A stretch of 64,000 nt of DNA from Brevibacterium sp. S111 (GCF_004745075.1 NZ_RHFH01000007.1:186001-250000); one strand, 5' to 3'. Numbered from the stretch's first letter, positions 16,571-24,415 are shown. Program-made: numbers and translations. Notes: generated by a model from the letters alone, not told the origin.

Positions 16571-16790
16571 AACGGTTCCTTTCGTAAGTGTGGACGTGTT
16601 CCACCCCGTGTTCAACAGCCACGCCGTCGTGTCCTTACACAGCGATCGTGTCGCGTTTCTCAATCAGCGGTCGAGCCGTTGCGGGATGCGAGGTGGCCAA
16701 TCTCCTTCGACCATGCATCAAGCGGGTAACACCTGACAGCCATGCCCCGCATCCCCGGAGTGGTCGGAAACTTACCACTGCTCCCAATCC
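16571..16790 (-). ncRNA. Candidate IS110 bridge RNA / non-coding end
   Basis: In the IS110 group proper, the non-coding end upstream of the transposase encodes a bridge RNA with two internal loops pairing with target and donor DNA. Here that end contains an AGTGGT/ACCACT stem-loop (16759-16779), suited to be the 5' hairpin, and further dyads before the transposase start. Exact RNA ends and guide loops are not resolved by reading. Confidence 0.4.
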
Positions 16791-16816
16791 ACATATAAGA
16801 AAGGTAAGGAACTGCC

Positions 16817-17059
16817 ATGAGCAAGGAGATCGAACTGGATGTGCGAGCTGAGGTTCCTGCACGCCGTCACGAGCTGATCTTCGAGACGTACAACAACCTT
16901 GCGGTCGGCGATGCATTCGTACTCGTCAACGACCATGACCCGAAGCCTCTGTATTACCAATTCGCCGCCGAACAGGCTGGGAAGTTCACCTGGGACGCGA
17001 TCGAGGAGGGCCCGGAACGCTGGCAGGTGCGCATCGGTCGGACCGAACCGACTGCGTGA
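16817..17059 (+). CDS. DUF2249 domain protein
   Basis: 80 residues, a single DUF2249 domain: ELDVRAEVPARRHELIFETY, LAVGDAFVLVNDHDPKPLYYQF and FTWDAIEEGPERWQVRI are the typical blocks. The His and Asp residues of NDHDPKPLYY are conserved in the family, which often sits with hemerythrin, nitrite/NO and iron-sulfur repair genes and may bind a metal or heme. GGTAAGGA precedes the ATG. It is followed after 4 nt by a small partner gene. Confidence 0.88.
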   Translation: MSKEIELDVRAEVPARRHELIFETYNNLAVGDAFVLVNDHDPKPLYYQFAAEQAGKFTWDAIEEGPERWQVRIGRTEPTA

Positions 17060-17063
17060 CCGC

Positions 17064-17333
17064 ATGCAGGCAGATTTGACGGCAGCAGACGCTGACGAGT
17101 TGGTCGCTTCACTGACTGCCGTATTGGCGAAGAGCCTGCGGGCGTTGGGCAAAGCCGGTCAACCCAATGAAGCCAGCCGTCTGGCTGCCACCGGTTGGTC
17201 GGTGCTGCGGCACAGACACCCACGCGAGGCCGAGAAGATCAACGGAACGATGCACTATCTCGCGCGGCTGCCCGGGTCGCCGACTTCAAGCGAACTGGCG
17301 CAGGCCGATTCGCACTCGACCACGGAGAACTGA
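17064..17333 (+). CDS. Small conserved partner of DUF2249 protein, function unknown
   Basis: 89 residues, soluble, mostly helical: SLTAVLAKSLRALGKAGQP, then ASRLAATGWSVLRHRHPREA and INGTMHYLARLPG. I do not recognise a named domain, but the residue pattern (helix, W/H-rich middle, MHYLARL) resembles small actinobacterial proteins encoded next to DUF2249. Start ATG 17064 lies 4 nt after the DUF2249 stop; the longer open frame is a shadow. The two genes probably form one operon. Confidence 0.6.
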   Translation: MQADLTAADADELVASLTAVLAKSLRALGKAGQPNEASRLAATGWSVLRHRHPREAEKINGTMHYLARLPGSPTSSELAQADSHSTTEN

Positions 17334-17343
17334 ATACACGCAA

Positions 17344-17374
17344 GATCGGCTGAGTCGCGCAGGCTCAGCCGATC
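17344..17374. terminator. Bidirectional stem-loop between convergent genes
   Basis: A perfect 11-bp inverted repeat (GATCGGCTGAG / CTCAGCCGATC) with a 9-nt loop lies between the DUF2249 operon and the nitrobindin gene, overlapping the stop of the latter. No long T tract follows on either strand. Confidence 0.65.
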
Positions 17375-17838
17375 CTGTGCATCTGCGAGGCCAGATGGTG
17401 TCTCATGGGCACGCCTACGGCGGCCATGGCGAAGCTGGTCGTGAGGGCGTCTGCGGACAGTACGATTCGCCGCGTGGTCGACTCGACGTGCTTTGCCGAA
17501 CTCGCGCAGTTGACCTGGGAACGCAGCTCGCAGGTGAAGCCATCGGCCGTCACGGTCAGCGGGCCTTCGGCGAGTTCGGTTTGTCCGGTCGGCTGGGCAA
17601 GCACGAATTCCACCTGTGAAGCGTCGACGATCCGCAGGTAGCCGGTCTCTGTGTGCATCGGCGCTCCGGCTGGTGACCAGGTCTTCTGCACATAGTGGAG
17701 GAACGGTTTGCCGACGTCGGTGAACGTCGCTTCTTCTGCGTAGTCGAATGGTTCGATCGTCGGATACTCGCCGTGGCCTTCACCACGCCAGGTTCCGAGA
17801 AGACCCGAGACGACCTCGAGTCCGGGATGCAGTGTCAT
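17365..17838 (-). CDS. Nitrobindin-family heme-binding protein
   Basis: 157 residues, a FABP-like beta-barrel. The nitrobindin N-terminal motif GTWRGEGHGEYPTIEPF (15-31) and the C-terminal helix MAAVGVPMRHHLASQMHRI with the proximal heme His are present. Family members bind ferric heme, react with NO and isomerise peroxynitrite to nitrate. AAGGAAAG lies before the ATG. Convergent with the DUF2249 pair, it supports a nitrosative-stress theme; a second, diverged family member occurs at 41047-41646. Confidence 0.9.
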   Translation of the reverse strand: MTLHPGLEVVSGLLGTWRGEGHGEYPTIEPFDYAEEATFTDVGKPFLHYVQKTWSPAGAPMHTETGYLRIVDASQVEFVLAQPTGQTELAEGPLTVTADGFTCELRSQVNCASSAKHVESTTRRIVLSADALTTSFAMAAVGVPMRHHLASQMHRIG

Positions 17839-17859
17839 GGCTCTTTCCTTCGGGTCCGG

Positions 17860-18318
17860 TCAGTCGGAGGTTCGCTTCTTGTAGTGGATCGCGCTGCGAC
17901 CTTCGGGCAGATTGATGTGCGTCTGTGCGCTGGGTTCGATATCTGTGTTCTGCGCCGTGACGGCGATCCACCCGTCCTTGCTGCGTTCGAGCACGAAGGT
18001 GAATACTCCGCGGCGGTCACCGGCCGGCTCTCCAGCGGGTGTGACCTGGCCCGTGAGGTGCCATCCGGCTTGGACGACTGCTGCATCGGTGCCGACGAGG
18101 CGAGTTCTCGGTTCGTCCATGCTGATCCGTGAGTTCGGGAAGATGTGGGCGAAGCCGAATGCGTGTGCGTCGCGGATGTTCGCTCGGTCGTGCCACCAGA
18201 GGCCCACCACGTTGACGAACTCGGCGTCTTCAGCGAACAGATCAGCCAGATCATCGGCATCGGCTCGGTTCCACGCGTCTTCCCATCCGGTGACGACGTC
18301 TTCCGGAGTCTTCAGCAT
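17860..18318 (-). CDS. SgcJ/EcaC-type NTF2-like protein
   Basis: 152 residues, cone-shaped NTF2/SnoaL-like fold: EDVVTGWEDAWNRADADDLADLF, FVNVVGLWWHDRANI, GVFTFVLERSKDGWIAVTAQN. The start is the second of two close ATGs (18318), because AGGAAGG abuts the first and is correctly spaced for the second. It lies 21 nt upstream of the nitrobindin gene on the same strand, so the two probably form an operon. Function unknown; homologues appear as small-molecule binding proteins or cyclase-like enzymes. Confidence 0.8.
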   Translation of the reverse strand: MLKTPEDVVTGWEDAWNRADADDLADLFAEDAEFVNVVGLWWHDRANIRDAHAFGFAHIFPNSRISMDEPRTRLVGTDAAVVQAGWHLTGQVTPAGEPAGDRRGVFTFVLERSKDGWIAVTAQNTDIEPSAQTHINLPEGRSAIHYKKRTSD

Positions 18319-18528
18319 GGACATCCTTCCTATCTGCGGTGATCAACGTGAGCCGGGACCGGTGGCTTTCGGCGCGAATGCGAACGCGGGTGCGAACGAA
18401 GTCATCTCCCAATTACACCAGCAGGGTCGTGGGACCGCGGTTCCAGGACGAATGTGGGCGCGTCGAGGAATATCCAAATGGAGCCCAGTCTCGAAGCGAC
18501 AGGCGTGGCCCGCCGACCCGGTGGAAGA

Positions 18529-18552
18529 GGGTTATAGGCCAAAATGTGTGTA
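18529..18552 (+). repeat. Left terminal inverted repeat of IS1249-like element
   Basis: 24 bp, exact reverse complement of 19815-19838; preceded by target duplication GTGGAAGA. Confidence 0.95.
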
Positions 18553-18621
18553 CAGGATGGCCTGCTTGCCCAGTAGCCAGTAGGGCAAGACTGGATTGAA
18601 CATGCTCTGCAACCATGTTCA

Positions 18622-19788
18622 GTGCCCAATCCCAGAAATCACCCCGTCTGTGGTGTATGTGCAAACAAGCTCGTCAAGAATGGCAAAACCGGTGCCGGAC
18701 GCACCAGGTGGCGGTGCAAACACTGCGGCTGTTCAGCGATTCAGAAGCGCACCGATTCGGCGAAGAAGGCAGACTTCAACAGCTTCATCGCATGGTTGAC
18801 CAGCACGCAGCCACGAGGCGATTTCGCTTCCAGCACTCGTACCTTCACGCGAAAGATTCAATGGTGCTGGAACGTAACCCCCAGGGTGGTCCTGACAGGC
18901 GAGATCCATGACCAGATCATGCTCGACGGCACCTACTTCAACGGTTGGTGCGTGCTCATCGCCTACACCGGCACTCACGTCATCGACTGGCAATGGTGCG
19001 ACCAGGAGAAGAACGCGTCCTGGACAGCCCTCATCAGCCGCATCCCCGCCCCGGTGGCTGCGATCGTCGATGGCAACGGACCATTGACGACAACGATCAA
19101 GCGACTCTGGCCGACCACCCGTATCCAACGGTGTCACTTCCACATCCGACAGGCCGCACATCGGTACCTGACCATGCGGCCTGTCCTGCCGGCGAACAAG
19201 GAACTCCTCGGCCTGTTCAAGATGCTGCCGAAGGTCACCAGCCTCGACGAAGCCGCGAAGTGGACAGGCGCATTCACGTCCTGGGAAGCGAAATGGGAGT
19301 CGTTCCTCAAACACCGCACCCAGGTGCGGTCAGGAACACCCCGACCGGCACACGTGAAGCCGGGACAGCGCTGGTGGTACACGCATCTTCGGACCCGTCG
19401 AGCCCACAACCTGCTGACAGGACTCCTCCGCGACCGGCAACTGTTCACGTGGCTAGAACTAGCCGAAGACGACTACACGATCGCGAAGACTACGAACCCA
19501 TTAGAGGGCGGCCCGAACAAAGCGATCAAGGACTTCCTCCGAGCCCATCGAGGACTGAACATCGATCATGCCCGCCGAGGAGTCGACTGGCTGTTGTATC
19601 TGCGCACCGAGGCACCCAAGGACCCGTGGTCGTTCGTTACTCCACGAGCGTGGACACCACCGCGCAGCGTCCCGAATGTGGTGAAACCCGACACGGGCCG
19701 AGAGGAGACGAATCTTCTCTACGGGACGGGATTCAGCGTCGAGGATGGCAATGGGATCCAGAAGGGCTGGGGCGGCAGAACCCGGTGA
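18622..19788 (+). CDS. IS1249-like transposase (DDE, MULE-type)
   Basis: 388 residues. An N-terminal zinc ribbon (CGVCANKLVKNGKT ... WRCKHCGC) precedes a DDE nuclease with Asp in LDGTYFNGW, Asp in IVDGNGPLTTTIK and Glu in NPLEGGPNKAIKDFLRAHRG; CHFHIRQAAHRYLT is the C/H region typical of IS256/MULE enzymes. GTG 18622 is used as start, so that the protein begins just before the zinc ribbon. The frame is intact between the terminal repeats. Confidence 0.92.
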   Translation: MPNPRNHPVCGVCANKLVKNGKTGAGRTRWRCKHCGCSAIQKRTDSAKKADFNSFIAWLTSTQPRGDFASSTRTFTRKIQWCWNVTPRVVLTGEIHDQIMLDGTYFNGWCVLIAYTGTHVIDWQWCDQEKNASWTALISRIPAPVAAIVDGNGPLTTTIKRLWPTTRIQRCHFHIRQAAHRYLTMRPVLPANKELLGLFKMLPKVTSLDEAAKWTGAFTSWEAKWESFLKHRTQVRSGTPRPAHVKPGQRWWYTHLRTRRAHNLLTGLLRDRQLFTWLELAEDDYTIAKTTNPLEGGPNKAIKDFLRAHRGLNIDHARRGVDWLLYLRTEAPKDPWSFVTPRAWTPPRSVPNVVKPDTGREETNLLYGTGFSVEDGNGIQKGWGGRTR

Positions 19789-19814
19789 GAACCAGCATCG
19801 ACACGCCCTGCCCA

Positions 19815-19838
19815 TACACACATTTTGGCCTATAACCC
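19815..19838 (-). repeat. Right terminal inverted repeat of IS1249-like element
   Basis: 24 bp, exact reverse complement of 18529-18552; followed by the second target-duplication copy at 19839-19846. Confidence 0.95.
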
Positions 19839-19893
19839 GTGGAAGATTTCGTGCGTGAGAGTGAGGGCGAGCTGACATCGCACTCAAATGACA

Positions 19894-19924
19894 GTCGGCG
19901 GTTCGGATGAACCGAACCGCCGAC
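19894..19924. terminator. 13-bp stem-loop downstream of tRNA-Lys
   Basis: GTCGGCGGTTCGG pairs perfectly with CCGAACCGCCGAC around loop ATGAA. It lies about 30 nt past the 3' end of the minus-strand tRNA gene and is the likely terminator of that transcript. Confidence 0.7.
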
Positions 19925-19955
19925 CTCAGCACCCGTTCTGACCTGGGGCAGGGGG

Positions 19956-20029
<74 letters not shown>

Positions 20030-20142
20030 GTCCCAACTCGACTGATCGGCAGAGCCGGAACACGACAGTTGGAGACTCAATAATATTAGAGGTACGTGAC
20101 CCCATTACTCAAACCAGAGGACGCGGTCGAACACCGCTTCCC

Positions 20143-21081
20143 TCATTTCTCCAGCTCGGGTCGATCCGGGCCGGTGTAGGTCTGAGGCAATGAGTCCGGA
20201 GAGGACAGATCCTCGTCCGCAGCCTCGTCGATGACCGAGCTCTCAATGGCCTTGTTCTTCTTGAGCTTCCCGAGCAGCGCGGAGACGTTCTTGAGGCTAG
20301 CGAGCAGCCTGCGGTCCTTCTTCGGGGCGACGTATTCGGGGTCGGTTTCGATGGGGAAGATCGTCGGAGCTGCACCGAAGGCTTCCTTCGACTCCGCGGC
20401 CACCTTCCGTGCCATCTGCGCATTCACGACGGCTCCGATGACGGCACCGATTCCGAACGGCAGCAGCCGGCCGACGAAGGAGCCGCCTGCGCGGGCGGCG
20501 AATTTGCGGATGAAGGTCTTCCGCAGCTTGCGCACGAGCAGGTCGACCAGCGGACCGGGCAGCTGCTTGGTCACGGTGGCGCCCCAGCTGCCGAACATGG
20601 ATTCGACTCCGCCGTTCTGCTTGCTGAACCGCTGCACGAGGTTCTTCCCGTCCTTGCCCAGCATGAGGCCGAGCACGAGAGCGTTCGCCCGCTTGGCATC
20701 GGCCACGGGCAGTCCGTGGATCTCCGAGATCGCTTGGGCGAACAGCGCCGTGCCTTCGAGGAATCCGGCGGTCTCCGCACTGGCCACGCCGAGGGCGGCC
20801 GTGGTTCCCAGGCCCGGCACGGCGGCGGTCGCGCCCACCGCTGCGCCGCCCGAAGTCGTCAGAGTCAGGTAGTGCCTGCGAATGATCGCGATGAGTTCCT
20901 CGGGCGTCGCTTCCGGATGCTTCCGGCGCAGACTGCGCACATAAGCCAGGGCGACGGGCCGTTGCACGGACAGCAGACGCGACAACATCGACTGGGCGCG
21001 AGGATTGAGGGTGCCGTCCTCATTGACTGCGAGCTTCGCCGCCTTGTCGAGGCCCTTCTTCGCCACGGATGATTTTGCCAC
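20143..21081 (-). CDS. EcsC-like membrane-associated protein
   Basis: 312 residues, GTG start with GAGGAGGA upstream. A basic N-terminus is followed by a Gly/Ala-rich amphipathic block (about 75-125, GGAAVGATAAVPGLGTTAAL) and a second Gly-rich segment (about 200-235) as in EcsC-domain proteins, then a charged tail. EcsC proteins are of unknown biochemical role, linked to ABC transporter function and membrane association. It is single-gene and divergent from the next ORF. Confidence 0.65.
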   Translation of the reverse strand: MAKSSVAKKGLDKAAKLAVNEDGTLNPRAQSMLSRLLSVQRPVALAYVRSLRRKHPEATPEELIAIIRRHYLTLTTSGGAAVGATAAVPGLGTTAALGVASAETAGFLEGTALFAQAISEIHGLPVADAKRANALVLGLMLGKDGKNLVQRFSKQNGGVESMFGSWGATVTKQLPGPLVDLLVRKLRKTFIRKFAARAGGSFVGRLLPFGIGAVIGAVVNAQMARKVAAESKEAFGAAPTIFPIETDPEYVAPKKDRRLLASLKNVSALLGKLKKNKAIESSVIDEAADEDLSSPDSLPQTYTGPDRPELEK

Positions 21082-21256
21082 GAGAGTTCCTCCTCGTATC
21101 GGTCACTCGCGACTGCGGGTCGCAGACACGAATCACCAGCAAGTTTAATAGCCGCCACTGTGAGCTCGGGGAGCGAACCCTGACCGTCGGACAAAAGCCC
21201 GGCTGTGATCTGGGTCCTGGTCACCGCGCACGCCGGCGGACTAGACTGCCTTGACG

Positions 21257-21844
21257 ATGACACAGCGACCCTTCCACCGCCCCGTTCCCCTCGCCGACCT
21301 CGACTCCGTCGGTGCCTCCGACGATCCTGTAGCCCGGTCCGAAACCTCGCACGCGACCGCCGCGCTGCTGCTCGGCGACGCCGACGGCAACCGCGACGAG
21401 GCAGCCACCCGACGGTTCATCGAACTCGCCGACGACATCGGTTTCGAAATCATCGCCGAGATGTGGTCGGCTGCCCCAGCCGTCTCAGCGCCCGGCGCCC
21501 TGTGGCGTCTCTACGCATTGCGCGAATGGATCACGTCTGCACCCCGCGACCTGTCCGAGATGTTCGCCGACGGACAGCGCAGAGTCACTGACGGCATCGG
21601 ATACGACGAGATCCTCGCCGGCGTCGAACTGCCCGCCGGCCCTGATGAGGTGGCGCGGGCGATCGACGAGATCCTCGCCGGAGCTTTCCGCGGCGACGTC
21701 GTCATCGCCTTGCTGCGCGCCGCCGCGTTCGTCGCCATCTGTGCCGCCGGCACGGACGACAACGACGTCAGCGCTCGACTGAGCCGACTCTCCCAGGATC
21801 TCTCCGACGCGGCCGTCGCTCACCGCCGAGGCGGCCTCGACTGA
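21257..21844 (+). CDS. Conserved actinobacterial hypothetical protein
   Basis: 195 residues, acidic, alpha-helical, no signal peptide or membrane segment. Blocks VGASDDPVARSETSHATAAL and ALWRLYALREWI are reminiscent of a small actinobacterial family of unknown function. TAGACT (21242-21247) lies 9 nt before the ATG and there is no RBS; an in-frame TTG at 21251 would add two residues. No functional hint from neighbours. Confidence 0.7.
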   Translation: MTQRPFHRPVPLADLDSVGASDDPVARSETSHATAALLLGDADGNRDEAATRRFIELADDIGFEIIAEMWSAAPAVSAPGALWRLYALREWITSAPRDLSEMFADGQRRVTDGIGYDEILAGVELPAGPDEVARAIDEILAGAFRGDVVIALLRAAAFVAICAAGTDDNDVSARLSRLSQDLSDAAVAHRRGGLD

Positions 21845-22002
21845 CCGTGTGAACACGAACCCAGCCCCGCCGAGGCTACCCAGTCCGGCCGCGCCGACGC
21901 GCCCCCGGTCCGGCCGGCGCCCGGCCCCGGCCCTGCCGATATTCCCACGTGCCCCCGAAGTCAACTGTGAGATTCTCAACGAACCAACAGCCGCCTCGGC
22001 GG

Positions 22003-22030
22003 TGGACTCATGCGTGTGAACGAGTATCGT
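22003..22030 (+). promoter_or_regulatory. Probable promoter of structured RNA / DUF47-pit transcript
   Basis: TGGACT (22003-22008), 16-bp spacer, TATCGT (22025-22030). Transcription would begin near 22037, exactly at the first hairpin of the candidate RNA. Confidence 0.5.
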
Positions 22031-22034
22031 AGGG

Positions 22035-22139
22035 GGTGGCCTTCGGGCCACCGGACGCTGGATCGCTGAAGCCCCGGGCTCCAAATTCAGCCGCTTCGAG
22101 CGGCCTTCCGCCGAGAGGCGCTCTCGGTTCAGCGTCCGG
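22035..22139 (+). ncRNA. Candidate branched structured RNA upstream of DUF47-pit
   Basis: The 359-bp gap 21845-22203 holds a dense set of complementary segments. A UUCG-capped hairpin GGTGGCC/GGCCACC (22035-22052) comes first. Then a 10-bp closing helix CCGGACGCTG (22051-22060) / CAGCGTCCGG (22130-22139) encloses GCTGAA (22065-22070)/TTCAGC (22086-22091), GCCGCT-TCG-AGCGGC (22090-22104, overlapping slightly) and CCGAGAG-GCG-CTCTCGG (22110-22126). The segment CGCTGAA can alternatively pair with TTCAGCG at 22128-22134, so two exclusive folds exist. It is not a known riboswitch I recognise. It ends about 65 nt before the DUF47 start, so it may be a leader regulating phosphate uptake or an independent small RNA. 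Confidence 0.5.
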
Positions 22140-22203
22140 CACATATCATTGAGGCATCATGCATATTCGTCCGGCTCGTCCGGGCCCCGGGCAGGAGGAG
22201 CGC

Positions 22204-22824
22204 ATGCGGCTCAAGCGAGTACCGCAGGACACTGTCTTCTATGAGCGGCTGTCCGCTCTCGTCTCACAGATGCGGCAATGCAACTTGGTGCTCGCCGAAC
22301 TCTCCGGCATCGAAATCAGCGAACGTCGCGACGTGGCCGATCGTCTCCGCGAGATCGGGGACAGAGCCGATGAGGACATGGGCGCGATGCTGCGGGCGCT
22401 GCGCGAGAACTACATCACTCCATTCGACCGCAATGACCTCTACCTGCTCAGCCACCACATGCGCGACATCTGCCACCGTCTGCACGGGGTCGGATTCGTC
22501 CTCGCTTCGGAAGCCTTCGACCCGTTGCCGTCCGGCGTGCCCGAGACCTTGGCGGTGCTGTCGAACCAGACCGACCACACCTCGCGGATGATCACCCGCA
22601 TGCCGGGCAAACTCGACCAGTGGGACTACGTCGACGCGATCAACCGGCTGACCTACCAAGTCGAGACCCTGCAGTGGCGGATGTCGGATGCGGTGCCGAA
22701 CTCCAAACGCGGACTCACGTACATGGCGGCCGTGTCCCAGCTCGGGCAGGCATTCGTCCGGGCCGCTCACGGGTTCACGGAGCTCGGCAAGGTCGTCGCG
22801 GCCATCGCGATCAAGGAGTCGTAG
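22204..22824 (+). CDS. DUF47/PhoU-like phosphate transport regulator
   Basis: 206 residues, all-helical DUF47 (PhoU-related) protein: DTVFYERLSALVSQM near the N-terminus, DMGAMLRALRENYITPFDRNDLYLLSHHMRDI (about 60-90) and a C-terminal helix ending in AIAIKES. AGGAGGAG just before ATG 22204 fixes the start. It is immediately upstream of the Pit permease; DUF47 proteins are usual partners of Pit transporters and are thought to control their activity or coupling to phosphate status. Confidence 0.88.
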   Translation: MRLKRVPQDTVFYERLSALVSQMRQCNLVLAELSGIEISERRDVADRLREIGDRADEDMGAMLRALRENYITPFDRNDLYLLSHHMRDICHRLHGVGFVLASEAFDPLPSGVPETLAVLSNQTDHTSRMITRMPGKLDQWDYVDAINRLTYQVETLQWRMSDAVPNSKRGLTYMAAVSQLGQAFVRAAHGFTELGKVVAAIAIKES

Positions 22825-22827
22825 TCC

Positions 22828-23841
22828 GTGGAGCTGCTTTTGGTGGCCGTCATCGTCGCCGGGGTGATCTTCGCCGGCTCGAACGGCTTCCATGACGCTG
22901 CGCTGACGATCGGCAATGCCGTCGTCGGTCGGGCCCTCAACCCGAAGTGGGCACTGGGCCTGGCCGTGGTCTTCAACTTCATCGGGGCGCTGCTCGGCGA
23001 GGGCATCGCCATCGTCGTGGCGAACCAGATCGTGCTCTTCTCCGGTTCCGCCGACCTCATTCTCACCTGTCTGCTCGTCGCGTTCGTGGCCGCGACGATC
23101 TGGAGTCTCTTCACCTACTTCCTGGCGCTGCCGGTGTCCTCGACGCACTGTCTCATCGGCGGACTGCTCGGTGCCGGAATCGTGTTCGGTTTCTCCGTCA
23201 ACACCGGTGAGGCGATGGACTCCGTCGTGTGGCCGCTGCTGCTCTCACCCGTTCTCGGGTTCATCCTCGCGTGGGCGTTGACCCTCGTGCTGTCGAAGTT
23301 CCTCGCCTCCGTTCCGCCGAAACCGCTGTTTCGCGGCGCGCGCATGGTCGACTCAGTGCTCACGGCATCCCTGTCGCTCGTCCACGGAGTCCAGGATGCG
23401 CAGAAGGTCGCGGCCCTGGTCATGGTCGGCATCCTCGCGGTCGAGGCCACCCCGCACGACGGCCTGTCCATCGTCGAGATCTCTTGGCCCGTGCGCCTCC
23501 TCATTGCCGCGGCCCTGGCACTGGGCACCGGGCTGAGCGGGTGGCGGGTGGTCCAGACCCTGTCAGTGCGGATGGTCCGGCTCGACCCGCTCAAATCCGC
23601 CATCGCCGATGGTGCCGCCTCGATCCTCATGTACACCGCGGCTCTGGTCATGCGCGTGCCCGTGTCGCTGACCTTCGTCCTGGGCTCGTCGATCCTCGGC
23701 ACCCAATACGCCGGACGCAAGGGCCACGCCCGAGCCCGCTACTTCCTGCCGATGTTCGGCGTGTGGCTGCTGACGATCCCGGCCGCAGCGCTGTTGGCGC
23801 TGGGCCTGGGAGGGATCGTCAAAGCGGCTGCAGGAATCTGA
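22828..23841 (+). CDS. pit: Low-affinity inorganic phosphate transporter, PiT family
   Basis: 337 residues, about 10 membrane segments in two inverted halves. PiT signatures: SNGFHDAALTIGNAVVGRALNP (about 15-36), PVSSTHCLIGGLLGAG (about 106) and the repeat SLSLVHGVQDAQKVAALV (about 185). GTG start 4 nt after the DUF47 stop, so co-transcribed. Imports phosphate (often as metal-phosphate) with H+; complements the Pst system encoded at 29.3-33.6 kb. Confidence 0.92.
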   Translation: MELLLVAVIVAGVIFAGSNGFHDAALTIGNAVVGRALNPKWALGLAVVFNFIGALLGEGIAIVVANQIVLFSGSADLILTCLLVAFVAATIWSLFTYFLALPVSSTHCLIGGLLGAGIVFGFSVNTGEAMDSVVWPLLLSPVLGFILAWALTLVLSKFLASVPPKPLFRGARMVDSVLTASLSLVHGVQDAQKVAALVMVGILAVEATPHDGLSIVEISWPVRLLIAAALALGTGLSGWRVVQTLSVRMVRLDPLKSAIADGAASILMYTAALVMRVPVSLTFVLGSSILGTQYAGRKGHARARYFLPMFGVWLLTIPAAALLALGLGGIVKAAAGI

Positions 23842-23845
23842 AGGA

Positions 23846-24304
23846 TCAGACTCGAGGCTTGCGACCGAAGACGATCCCGGTCGTGATCATGGCCGCCGCG
23901 AGGACGAAGTGCAGCCAGTTGTCGGCGGTGTTGAGCCCGACGAAGTTGCCCATCGACTCCATCGGAATCACCATTCCGTAGATCCACAGCACCGCATAGA
24001 TGATGCCGCCGATGATGAGGTAGTTCTTCGCCAGTGCACGCGAGCGGAGCCCGAGCATTCCGACGAGTCCGAACAGCAGATGGACGATGTTGTGGAGCAC
24101 CGTGACCTGGAAGAGACCGAGCAGCGCCGCATCCGTATGATGTCCGGCGAAGCTGATCGAACCGAGGTTCGCGGTGATGCCCGGGACGAATCCGAGGATG
24201 CCCACGAGCAGGAACACGGCGCCGAAGAGCCCCGAGACCATCTGCACCTGCGAACGCGTGCTGTGTGAGGCTGCGGGCGACTGTGATGACATCGAGATAT
24301 TCAT
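23846..24304 (-). CDS. DUF4383 four-helix membrane protein
   Basis: 152 residues with four hydrophobic helices (about 24-44, 62-84, 90-112, 125-145) and the family-typical HNIVHLLFGLVGMLGLRS in the second-third helix region. AAAGGATC precedes the ATG. Convergent with pit, only 4 bp apart. Family function unknown; frequent in actinobacteria. Confidence 0.82.
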   Translation of the reverse strand: MNISMSSQSPAASHSTRSQVQMVSGLFGAVFLLVGILGFVPGITANLGSISFAGHHTDAALLGLFQVTVLHNIVHLLFGLVGMLGLRSRALAKNYLIIGGIIYAVLWIYGMVIPMESMGNFVGLNTADNWLHFVLAAAMITTGIVFGRKPRV

Positions 24305-24415
24305 GACGATCCTTTCTCAAAGGTGACTGGTATCGATGATTCGGAGCCGATGCCGATTCGGATGGCTGCTGCGCGCAGAATCGTCGTGTCAGTCCGTCGC
24401 TGTAGTCTGGTGGCG

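Larger units (their letters stand above)
15360..16790 (-). mobile_element. IS110-family insertion sequence (ends approximate)
   Basis: It comprises one DEDD transposase gene plus about 200 bp of non-coding sequence on its 5' side. IS110 elements lack clear inverted repeats, so the ends cannot be fixed by eye; the given limits are the shortest span including the transposase stop and the hairpin at 16759-16779. A CCCCGGTATCGGGG hairpin marks the 3' end of the coding region. It sits between a truncated gene start and the DUF2249 gene. Confidence 0.75.
18529..19838 (+). mobile_element. Complete IS1249-group (IS256-like) insertion sequence, 1310 bp
   Basis: Perfect 24-bp terminal inverted repeats (18529-18552 and 19815-19838, outer end GGGTTATAGGCC) enclose one transposase gene. 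The element is flanked by an 8-bp direct repeat GTGGAAGA at 18521-18528 and 19839-19846, a target-site duplication of the size made by IS256-type elements. Identical repeats and an intact frame indicate a recent insertion, about 110 bp from the tRNA-Lys gene. Confidence 0.95.

Noticed and set aside
15353-16729. 458-codon plus-strand frame starting at an ATG with RBS
   Set aside because: Apart from its first few codons it is antisense to the IS110 transposase, which has clear DEDD motifs. The start probably belongs to a disrupted gene.
18325-18528. Possible gene interrupted by the IS1249-like element (frames continue across the joined flanks)
   Set aside because: Joining the flanks leaves open frames in several phases but none has an RBS plus recognisable protein sequence; I treat the stretch as intergenic between the NTF2-like gene and tRNA-Lys.
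22035-22139. tRNA-like cloverleaf
   Set aside because: The closing stem is 10 bp and no anticodon-type 7-nt loop or T-loop consensus is present, so it is not a tRNA.
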